A stretch of DNA of 10,444 nt, from positions 1 through 10,444 of the forward strand of contig CAYPTH010000110.1 of NCBI GenBank assembly GCA_964413635.1, read 5' to 3'. The stretch comes from CAYFQV01 sp964413635. GTDB taxonomy: Bacteria; Spirochaetota; Spirochaetia; DSM-27196; PWMO01. Below the pieces are notes generated by a model, which was not told the origin of the DNA, did not search any database, and was given only the letters and a program-made list of their open reading frames with translations. Shown one piece after another: positions 1 to 5,343 of the stretch. The position numbers and the translations under genes were made by a program. Within the stretch, counting starts at the first letter, position 1, and each line of letters starts with the position of its first letter.

Positions 1-148
1 GCGCCAGATTCATCTCGTAGGGCTCCTCCGTCGGTCGCTCTCCCGGAATGAAGCGAAGGGAGGTCGTGCGGGCGTGGAAGCCCCGCGGCCAAGGGCCGCG
101 GCGCTCGAGCTCTTCTCGATATTCAGATGGGTTGTTCCATACTCCCAT
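1..148 (-). CDS. Partial 5' end of an unidentified protein-coding gene (runs off the left edge)
   Basis: An open minus-strand frame starts at ATG 148 and continues without a stop to the window edge, giving about 49 residues. It begins M-G-V-W-N-N-P-S-E-Y-R-E-E-L and contains a PRGFHARTTSLRF stretch (residues 21-33) and a PYEMNL stretch (43-48). The composition looks like a real protein, whereas the other frames here are broken or arginine/serine-rich. The start is uncertain: AGGGG lies only 1-2 nt before ATG 148, and a good AGGAGG (174-179) lies 25 nt upstream with no start codon in frame between them. The P-x-GF-x-A pattern loosely recalls the N-terminus of the ArgJ (ornithine acetyltransferase) family, but the fragment is too short to assign and this is only a guess. 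The gene is divergent from the uracil-DNA glycosylase gene to its right. Confidence 0.6.
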   Translation of the reverse strand, partial: MGVWNNPSEYREELERRGPWPRGFHARTTSLRFIPGERPTEEPYEMNLA

Positions 149-192
149 TCCCCTACCATTACCGCTTCGGCCGCCTCCTGACAAGACCACGT

Positions 193-210
193 GAATTACA
201 ATAGCAATTC
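193..210. repeat. Short AT-rich inverted repeat in the divergent intergenic region
   Basis: GAATT (193-197) and AATTC (206-210) form a 5-bp inverted repeat with an 8-nt spacer. It is a conspicuous AT-rich patch in GC-rich surroundings, between the partial minus-strand gene and the plus-strand glycosylase. It could be an operator or part of a promoter; TGTAAT on the minus strand (195-200) resembles a -10 box. The arms are short enough to be chance. Confidence 0.2.
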
Positions 211-270
211 TACATCTGGGGCGGTGAAGCAGATGACGGCGTGGCCGGGAACTCGCCCCGGGTTCTACGC

Positions 271-276
271 TATACT
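271..276 (+). promoter_or_regulatory. Possible -10 element (TATACT) for the SMUG1-like gene
   Basis: TATACT matches the TATAAT consensus at 5 of 6 positions and lies 10 nt before ATG 287. Transcription would begin around 283, leaving a leader of only about 3-4 nt, and no Shine-Dalgarno is visible before that ATG. No convincing -35 hexamer is present 16-18 bp upstream, so the call is tentative. Confidence 0.35.
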
Positions 277-286
277 CAAGCGCATT

Positions 287-1036
287 ATGACCACCTCGGT
301 TGCAGATTTGCTCCTGCGGGCGGCTCGGCGCCTGGCCCGTGATGCCGCGGCACTCAGCTTCTCGCCTCCAGTCACCCACGTCTACAATCCGCTGGAGTAC
401 GCATGGGAGGCCCACGCCGCCTACCTTGCGCGCTTCGGCGACTCGCCGAAGCGCATCGTATTCCTCGGCATGAATCCGGGTCCGTGGGGGATGGCGCAGA
501 CCGGTGTCCCCTTCGGCGAAATTTCGCATGTCCGTGATTGGATGGGCATTCACGAAAAGATCGGTCGTCCCGAGACGGAGCACCCAAAACGCCCGATCGA
601 GGGCTTTGACTGCGCCAAGAGCGAGGTGAGTGGCCGCCGCCTCTGGGGACTCATGGCCGAGCGATTCGGCCCGCCGGGACGGTTTTTCGAATCGCACTTC
701 GTGGCGAACTACTGTCCCCTTGTCTTCATGGAAGAGACCGGGCGCAATCGTACGCCGGACAAACTGCCCCGGGACGAGCGCGACGCGCTTTTCTCGGTCT
801 GCGACGACCACCTCGTGGCGGTCCTCGACGCGCTACAGCCGGAAACCGCAATTGGCGTCGGGAAGTTTGCCGAGACGCGCTTGAAGCGTGTCACGGAAGA
901 CGGCGGCGCTCGGGCGAGCCACGCGCACCGCCCGCAACTGCTCTCAATTCTCCATCCGAGCCCGGCGAGCCCCCGGGCCAACCGCGATTGGAGCGGAGAG
1001 GTTACCCGCGCCCTCGAGGCCGCCGGGGTCTGGTGA
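287..1036 (+). CDS. Uracil-DNA glycosylase, SMUG1-like (UDG family 3)
   Basis: A base-excision repair enzyme of the SMUG1 type, which removes uracil and oxidised pyrimidines such as 5-hydroxymethyluracil from DNA and acts in the cytoplasm on the nucleoid. The 249-residue product carries the family signature GMNPGPWGMAQTGVPFG at 61-77, with N63 equivalent to catalytic Asn85 of human SMUG1. The second motif HPSPASPRAN is at 223-232, with H223 equivalent to human His239. The length fits the family. I chose ATG 287 because homology begins soon after it and a TATACT box lies just upstream. An in-frame GTG at 191 or ATG at 233 would add 32 or 18 residues that look non-homologous. The stop is 6 nt from the stop of the convergent nuclease-family gene. 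SMUG1 is chiefly an animal enzyme with scattered bacterial homologues. Confidence 0.93.
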   Translation: MTTSVADLLLRAARRLARDAAALSFSPPVTHVYNPLEYAWEAHAAYLARFGDSPKRIVFLGMNPGPWGMAQTGVPFGEISHVRDWMGIHEKIGRPETEHPKRPIEGFDCAKSEVSGRRLWGLMAERFGPPGRFFESHFVANYCPLVFMEETGRNRTPDKLPRDERDALFSVCDDHLVAVLDALQPETAIGVGKFAETRLKRVTEDGGARASHAHRPQLLSILHPSPASPRANRDWSGEVTRALEAAGVW

Positions 1037-1042
1037 GCGGAG

Positions 1043-2110
1043 CTAGGGAGCCCGGCTGTCCGCGCGAACCAGCGTTGCGCAGAGGCCAAAGTGATCGGTC
1101 ACTCCGCGGCCCGAGTGGTGCTCGTACCGGGCGGGACTTCCGTCGGCTCGCGCCCAGGTGTCAACGAGATGCGCACCCCGGTAGGAGAGGTCCTTCGTGA
1201 CACCGGGGGCGAAGAACCCCGCCGAGAAGAGCAAATGGTCGATACGTTGCTCCTCGCCGCGGTAGACGTAACTCCCCCCGTCCAGCTGCCGCCAGGGCGA
1301 GTAAAGAACGGGGACCGTCTCCAACCCGCCGTTCCGCCGCGCCGCGTTCCCATCCAAGTGGCGACCACCATCCGGCGCCGGGGCAACGCGCAGCGCCGCC
1401 GTCGGCGAAGGCCCGAGAATCGTAGATTCCGCCTCGATCTCTTGGTTCAAGTCACCGGCCACAATCACCCGAGCCGCGGCGTTTTTCTTCAGAAGACGGC
1501 CCACAACACGGGAGGTGGAGCGCGCCGCAAGACGGCGGAGCGCGGCTGTCTCTTCCCGCCCCCCTCGCGCCGATTTCCAATGCGCTACCACAATGGTGAG
1601 TCGACCGGACGGCGAGTCAATGTGCGCCTCGAGAAAGCTTCGAAGCGGATACTCGGTCGAAGCGTGCAAGCCGTGGGCACGAGCCGACAGGATGGGGAAT
1701 CGGGAGGCCAAACACACCCGCATGGCCGTCGAACCGGGCGCGCAGAGCAGGTACGGGTAGTGACCGGCGTCGACCGCCGTCGCAAGATCGGAAAGAGCCG
1801 TCTCGTCTTCAATCTCCTGAAGCGCAAGGAGGTCTGGAGCCCCACGGGGAGTGAAGCTTTCGATGGCCTCCGCGAGCACCGTGACGCGCTCCCGATAGGC
1901 CGCGGCGGACCAAGATGAGGCGAGGGGGTTGAACTCCCGAAACTCGTGGCCGTCGTACTCGCCGTCGAAGAGGGTCTGTACGTTCAGCGTCGCGACAGTG
2001 ACCTCTCCGGCCAGCTTCCGCCGGAGGAGGTCAAGCGCCCGGCGCCCCAATGAGACGCCGAGGGCGACCACGATCAAGACGAGCACGATGTAGCGACTCC
2101 ACCGAGACAT
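1043..2110 (-). CDS. Membrane-anchored endonuclease/exonuclease/phosphatase (EEP) family protein
   Basis: A 355-residue protein of the DNase I/exonuclease III-like EEP superfamily, metal-dependent phosphoesterases whose substrates include DNA, RNA, phosphoinositides and sphingomyelin; the substrate here cannot be predicted. Visible active-site motifs are TLNVQTLFD (41-49, N43), LQEIED (97-102, E99), VVAHWKS (174-180, H177), AGDLNQE (218-224, D220 and N222), RIDHLL (289-294, D291) and TDHFG (338-342, D339-H340), so the catalytic set looks complete. A single hydrophobic segment at residues 7-22 precedes an Arg/Lys-rich stretch (23-32) and suggests a signal anchor with the catalytic domain at the membrane. 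I chose ATG 2110 because GGAG (2117-2120) lies 6 nt upstream; the longer frame reads back through the clpP terminator. The gene lies directly downstream of clpP on the same strand but behind that terminator. Confidence 0.88.
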   Translation of the reverse strand: MSRWSRYIVLVLIVVALGVSLGRRALDLLRRKLAGEVTVATLNVQTLFDGEYDGHEFREFNPLASSWSAAAYRERVTVLAEAIESFTPRGAPDLLALQEIEDETALSDLATAVDAGHYPYLLCAPGSTAMRVCLASRFPILSARAHGLHASTEYPLRSFLEAHIDSPSGRLTIVVAHWKSARGGREETAALRRLAARSTSRVVGRLLKKNAAARVIVAGDLNQEIEAESTILGPSPTAALRVAPAPDGGRHLDGNAARRNGGLETVPVLYSPWRQLDGGSYVYRGEEQRIDHLLFSAGFFAPGVTKDLSYRGAHLVDTWARADGSPARYEHHSGRGVTDHFGLCATLVRADSRAP

Positions 2111-2126
2111 GCACCGCTCCAAACGC

Positions 2127-2161
2127 AAAAATGGCGACGATCCGAAGGACCGTCGCCATTT
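2127..2161 (-). terminator. Intrinsic terminator of clpP
   Basis: Positions 2129-2139 and 2151-2161 form a perfect 11-bp stem (AAATGGCGACG with CGTCGCCATTT). It is followed inward by an A/C mismatch, a 3-bp extension (TCC with GGA) and a GAA triloop. Read on the minus strand, the stem ends in CGCC and runs into five T residues (2131 down to 2127), the classical rho-independent layout. It lies about 55 nt beyond the clpP stop and 17 nt before the EEP start codon, separating those transcription units. Confidence 0.88.
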
Positions 2162-2216
2162 ATCACGGGGTGGGCCGCGCCACTGATTCAGGATGTGAAG
2201 CGGCGTAGCGATTCGG

Positions 2217-2825
2217 CTAGATCTCGCTTCCCTTCTGCACAACCCGGGCAATGAGACCGTATTCGCTTGCCTCCTCCGCGTTCATCCAGAAGTCGCGGTC
2301 CGTGTCCTTCTGTACCCGTTCAATGTCCTGTCCGGTCTCCTCGGAGATGAGCTTGTTGATACGCTCGCGCATTCGCTCGATCTCCTTGGCGTGGATCTCA
2401 ATGTCGGTCGCCACTCCACGCATGCCGGAGAGGGGCTGGTGAATAAGGTAGTGCGAGTTCGGCAGGCCGATACGCCGCTCCTTCGGTGATGCGAGCTGAA
2501 TGATTGCCCCGGCACTCGCGACCAGACCCATGCCGATGGTGTAGACGTCCGGCTTGATGAAGCGAATCATGTCCAAAATGGCGTAGCCCGCGTGGGCATC
2601 TCCCCCGGGGGAGTCGATGAAGACCTTCACGGGGTCCTCGCCCTCCTCCTCGAGGAGGAGGAGCTGCCGAACGACGCGCTCGGCGAGGGGCTTGTTGATC
2701 TCGCCGGACAGGAGTATGGTGCGCGTCTTCAGCATGCGAGCCATGAGCTGGTCGCCGGGCTGACCGTTTTCGTTTGGCTGGTCCTGATCGGGCTCGTCGT
2801 CGGCCCAAATTCGATCTGTAATCAT
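2217..2825 (-). CDS. clpP: ATP-dependent Clp protease proteolytic subunit, divergent N-terminus
   Basis: A 202-residue ClpP serine peptidase, the barrel-forming subunit that degrades proteins fed in by a Clp ATPase. The catalytic triad is S104 (in GLVASAG, 100-106), H129 (in LIHQP, 127-131) and D178 (in DTDRD, 174-178). The FIDSPGG strand is at 69-75 and the MLKTRTILLSGEI segment at 31-43. I chose ATG 2825 because AAGGGAG lies about 10 nt upstream; the upstream in-frame ATG at 2846 would place that site inside the gene, and the longer frame runs antisense across era. The normal ClpP N-terminal axial-loop segment is absent and is replaced by an acidic Asp/Gln/Pro/Asn-rich stretch (residues 8-26). 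No clpX or tig is adjacent. The gene diverges from era and ends in its own terminator. Confidence 0.93.
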   Translation of the reverse strand: MITDRIWADDEPDQDQPNENGQPGDQLMARMLKTRTILLSGEINKPLAERVVRQLLLLEEEGEDPVKVFIDSPGGDAHAGYAILDMIRFIKPDVYTIGMGLVASAGAIIQLASPKERRIGLPNSHYLIHQPLSGMRGVATDIEIHAKEIERMRERINKLISEETGQDIERVQKDTDRDFWMNAEEASEYGLIARVVQKGSEI

Positions 2826-2869
2826 GGTAGTGTTGCTCCCTTGCATCCAATGCTTCATGTATGCGGGTG

Positions 2870-2899
2870 AATATACTAGTGCCCCTGCAATGGTGTAAA
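2870..2899 (-). promoter_or_regulatory. Probable clpP promoter
   Basis: On the minus strand TTTACA (2894-2899) and TATATT (2870-2875) are separated by 18 bp, each matching the sigma-70 consensus at 5 of 6 positions. Predicted transcription starts near 2863, giving a leader of about 38 nt that includes the AAGGGAG ribosome-binding site. The -10 overlaps a TATACT (2872-2877) usable by era on the other strand. Confidence 0.6.
2872..2877 (+). promoter_or_regulatory. Possible -10 element of era
   Basis: TATACT on the plus strand would start transcription near 2884, about 24 nt before the era ATG. No good -35 hexamer is found at the usual distance; a TG (2868-2869) nearby is one base off the extended -10 spacing. 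It shares four bases with the minus-strand clpP -10. Confidence 0.35.
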
Positions 2900-2904
2900 A
2901 GGAG
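2897..2904 (+). promoter_or_regulatory. era ribosome-binding site with short spacing
   Basis: AAAAGGAG lies only 3 nt before ATG 2908, shorter than usual. It overlaps the -35 hexamer of the divergent clpP promoter (2894-2899). Confidence 0.6.
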
Positions 2905-2907
2905 CGT

Positions 2908-3867
2908 ATGACGAAAGCAGGCTTTTGTGCCATCGTCGGCCGCCCCTCTTCCGGGAAGTCGACCCTTTTGAACAGAGTATGTGGCCACCACGTCTCCATT
3001 GTCTCGCCGACGCCGCAGACCACGCGGAACAAGGTGCGCGGGATATACACGGCCGCAATGGAAGCTCCCGGCGGCGACGGCCTCGACGCTCGCAACCAAG
3101 CGGAGGGCCAAATCGTCTTCGTGGACACACCGGGGTTCCACAACTCGGAGAAGAAGCTAAACCGTTATTTGCGCGACCTCGTTACATCGGCCTTGGAGGA
3201 TATCGATGCGGTTCTCTACGTCGTGGACACCGCGCGACCCATTGGACCCGAAGAGGAGGAGTTGGCCGCCCTCCTCGCCCACAGTGAGATTCCCGTGCTT
3301 GCCGCGTTGAATAAGACCGACGTCGCTACGTCTCGCAGGGAGGAGCTTGCGAAGTTCGTCCACCGCACCCTTCCCAACACTCCGGTCCTGCCGATTTCCG
3401 CGGAAACGGGCGACGGGCTGGAGGAACTGCTGGACGTCATCATCGACCTCATGCCGGAGAGCGAGCTCCTCTATCCCGCCGACTACTACACCGATCAAGA
3501 GCCGGAGTTCCGCATTGCCGAGGTGCTGCGGGAACAGGCGATTTCGCAAACTCGGGAGGAGCTGCCCCACGCCCTCTACGTGGAGGTCGCCGACATGGAA
3601 GTGCGGGCGGCAAAACCGAAGCGCGGGGAGCAGAAGCCGCGCGGGCCCCAGGAAACGCTCTGGATACGCGCGTTCATTGTCGTCGAGCGAGAGTCACAAC
3701 AGGGTATTGTCGTCGGTCGAGGGGGCGAGCGCATCCACGAGATACGCACGGCCGCGCAGACGCGCCTCAAAGAGCTCTTCGATTACCAGATCTACCTGGA
3801 CCTTCGGGTCAAGGTTCAGCCAAAATGGCGCCGTACCGACGCCATTCTCGACCGACTAGTGCATTGA
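2908..3867 (+). CDS. era: GTPase Era, ribosome assembly factor
   Basis: A 319-residue Era GTPase that binds 16S rRNA near its 3' end and assists 30S subunit maturation. The G-domain motifs are the P-loop GRPSSGKST (11-19), the switch region SPTPQTTRNKVRG (33-45), DTPGF (73-77), NKTD (135-138) and SAETG (164-168). The C-terminal KH RNA-binding domain has its GRGG loop at 270-273. ATG 2908 is supported by AAAAGGAG. Relative to E. coli Era there are about 15 extra residues between the switch I strand and DTPG (roughly 51-65), rich in Gly, Ala, Asp and Glu. The SSGKST form of the P-loop is one I associate with spirochaete Era proteins. The stop codon overlaps the rpe ribosome-binding site, so the two are probably co-transcribed and coupled. 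The gene diverges from clpP. Confidence 0.96.
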   Translation: MTKAGFCAIVGRPSSGKSTLLNRVCGHHVSIVSPTPQTTRNKVRGIYTAAMEAPGGDGLDARNQAEGQIVFVDTPGFHNSEKKLNRYLRDLVTSALEDIDAVLYVVDTARPIGPEEEELAALLAHSEIPVLAALNKTDVATSRREELAKFVHRTLPNTPVLPISAETGDGLEELLDVIIDLMPESELLYPADYYTDQEPEFRIAEVLREQAISQTREELPHALYVEVADMEVRAAKPKRGEQKPRGPQETLWIRAFIVVERESQQGIVVGRGGERIHEIRTAAQTRLKELFDYQIYLDLRVKVQPKWRRTDAILDRLVH

Positions 3868-3873
3868 AAGGAG
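3867..3873 (+). promoter_or_regulatory. rpe ribosome-binding site overlapping the era stop
   Basis: AAAGGAG begins at the last base of the era TGA and lies 8 nt before GTG 3882. It fixes the GTG as the rpe start and implies translational coupling between era and rpe. Confidence 0.8.
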
Positions 3874-3881
3874 CTCAAACC

Positions 3882-4529
3882 GTGAAGTACAAGATTGCCG
3901 CATCCATCCTGAACGCAGACTTCCTCCGCCTCGGCGCGGAAATCGACAGCCTCATTGAGCACATCGATGAGCTCCACCTGGACGTCATGGACGGGGTATT
4001 CGTGGAAAACCTTTCCTTTGGAGCTCCGGTGATCGGCGGACTCAAAGAGGCGTATCCGAAGACCTTTACCGAGGCGCACCTGATGATTTCCCGGCCCCAT
4101 GATTACTGGCTGGACTTCAAGGAGGCGGGCTGCGACGTGGTCACCTTCCACTACGAGGCGACGGATCACTCCTACATGCTCCTGAAGAACATGCGGGACG
4201 CCGGAATTCAGTCGGGAATATCACTCACGCCCCAGACGCCGGTCTCGGCGCTGGAGCCGATTCGCGAGTACATTGATCGCGTCCTAATCATGACCGTAGA
4301 ACCTGGATTCGGCGGCCAAGCCTTCGAGCCCGCCATGCTCCGCAAGGTCGAGGCGGCGCGAAAGCTTCTCGGGAACGACGTGGACGTGGAAGTAGACGGC
4401 GGCGTGAAGGACTCAACCATTCGCCAAGTGAAAGACGCCGGAGCCAACGTGTTCGTGGTCGGGTCCTTCCTGTTCAAGGCGGACGATCGAGCCGGTCGCG
4501 TGGCGACGCTTCGGGAGGCGCTGGGTTAG
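3882..4529 (+). CDS. rpe: Ribulose-phosphate 3-epimerase
   Basis: Interconverts D-ribulose 5-phosphate and D-xylulose 5-phosphate in the non-oxidative pentose phosphate pathway; cytoplasmic, metal-dependent TIM barrel. The 215-residue product shows the expected landmarks: ASILNADF (7-14, with S8), HLDVMDG (32-38, metal ligand H32 and catalytic D34), AHLMI (65-69, H66), MTVEPGFGGQAF (137-148, the phosphate-binding loop after strand 6) and VDGG (171-174, second catalytic Asp D172). The GTG start at 3882 is preferred over the longer frame from 3825, which would overlap era and lacks a ribosome-binding site. Rpe often has Asn where MTVEPGF has Glu140, a small deviation. It is the last gene of the era-rpe unit and faces rpiA, which acts on the same substrate. 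Confidence 0.96.
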   Translation: MKYKIAASILNADFLRLGAEIDSLIEHIDELHLDVMDGVFVENLSFGAPVIGGLKEAYPKTFTEAHLMISRPHDYWLDFKEAGCDVVTFHYEATDHSYMLLKNMRDAGIQSGISLTPQTPVSALEPIREYIDRVLIMTVEPGFGGQAFEPAMLRKVEAARKLLGNDVDVEVDGGVKDSTIRQVKDAGANVFVVGSFLFKADDRAGRVATLREALG

Positions 4530-4534
4530 CGGCC

Positions 4535-4550
4535 CGGGGCGCGTGCCCCG
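4535..4550. terminator. GC-rich hairpin between convergent rpe and rpiA
   Basis: CGGGGC (4535-4540) and GCCCCG (4545-4550) form a 6-bp stem with a 4-nt loop in the 49-bp gap between the rpe and rpiA stops. Neither strand has a T-run after it, so it is at best a weak or factor-assisted bidirectional terminator. Confidence 0.35.
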
Positions 4551-4578
4551 CCGAGGGGACGACCGTCGCCGAACGCGG

Positions 4579-5340
4579 TCAACCGAGCCGCGTAATCGAC
4601 CCGTCTTCCTCGCCAATCAGTACGACCGGCTTGATCCGGCTGAAAATGCCGTTCTCTACGACCCCGGGGATGAGGTTGAGCCGGCCCTCGAGCTCCGCGG
4701 GATTTGTGACCCCGCCGTCGAAGGTGGTATCCAGAAGAATGTTGCCGTTATCCGTAATGACCGGGCCCATCTTCCGCTGTGCCTGACGCACCTCGCAGCG
4801 GCCGCCGAGGGCTTCGATGGAGCGCGTTGCCGTGCGCCGCGCCTCACGAACCACCTCAATGGGAATGGGATAGGTCACACCGAGGCGCGGAACGTACTTG
4901 CCCCGCCCGGCAATGATGACAACCTGCTTCGCGTTGTAGGCGAGGATCTTCTCAATCAGGAGGGCCGCGCCTCCGCCCTTCGTAAGATTGAGGCCTTCGT
5001 CCACCTCATCCGCTCCATCGATAATGAGGTCGAGCTCGCCGTCAATCTCCGGGTCGTTCATGCTGCGAAGCGGAATCTTGCCCTCCTCGGCGGCAAAAGC
5101 GCTTTGCGTGCTCGTTGCCACGCCGAGAATCCCCGTGAGCGAGCCGTCTGCAATTCCCTCGGCAATGCGGCGGATGGCCCAAATGGCGGTGCTGCCCGTT
5201 CCGAGGCCGAGGCGCATTCCGCTGTGGACGAGCTCATCGGCCGCGCTACGGCCGAGAAGCTCTTTCACCGTATCCGCGCCGCCGGGCGCGGCTGACCCCG
5301 GCGAGCCGGCGCTGCGTGTATCCTTTCCGTTGGTCCCCAC
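4579..5340 (-). CDS. rpiA: Ribose-5-phosphate isomerase A
   Basis: Interconverts ribose 5-phosphate and ribulose 5-phosphate, supplying nucleotide precursors; cytoplasmic. The 253-residue protein has the RpiA signatures GLGTGST (45-51), DGADEVD (108-114), KGGGAAL (121-127) and IPGVVENG near the C-terminus. D108, D111, K121 and E130 keep the spacing of E. coli RpiA Asp81, Asp84, Lys94 and Glu103. The start is GTG 5340: GAGGAG lies 6 nt upstream, inside the last lysS codons. The first ~20 residues are Gly/Ser/Ala-rich and extend beyond the E. coli N-terminus; they look disordered. The start codon is 3 nt after the lysS stop, so rpiA is probably co-transcribed with and translationally coupled to lysS. 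Confidence 0.95.
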   Translation of the reverse strand: MGTNGKDTRSAGSPGSAAPGGADTVKELLGRSAADELVHSGMRLGLGTGSTAIWAIRRIAEGIADGSLTGILGVATSTQSAFAAEEGKIPLRSMNDPEIDGELDLIIDGADEVDEGLNLTKGGGAALLIEKILAYNAKQVVIIAGRGKYVPRLGVTYPIPIEVVREARRTATRSIEALGGRCEVRQAQRKMGPVITDNGNILLDTTFDGGVTNPAELEGRLNLIPGVVENGIFSRIKPVVLIGEEDGSITRLG

Positions 5341-5343
5341 GTA

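Noticed and set aside
191..286. N-terminal extension of the SMUG1-like protein from GTG 191 or ATG 233
   Set aside because: No ribosome-binding site, composition unlike the family, and it would cover the candidate -10 at 271-276.
1022..1056. GCCGGG/CCCGGC inverted repeat spanning the SMUG1/EEP convergent stops as a terminator
   Set aside because: Only 6 bp with a 23-nt loop and no T-run; expected by chance at this GC content.
1091..1918. Long plus-strand open frame (275 codons) opposite the EEP gene
   Set aside because: Arg/Gly/Pro-rich, no recognisable motif, and fully antisense to a gene with intact catalytic motifs; typical of GC-rich DNA.
2826..3143. The clpP frame stays open upstream for about 106 more codons, antisense to era.
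   Set aside because: ATG 2825 has a good ribosome-binding site and promoter and matches ClpP length; the extension has no ClpP similarity and is opposite strongly conserved Era coding sequence.
4543..5295. Long plus-strand open frame opposite rpiA
   Set aside because: It mirrors RpiA codons, has no motif and no ribosome-binding site.
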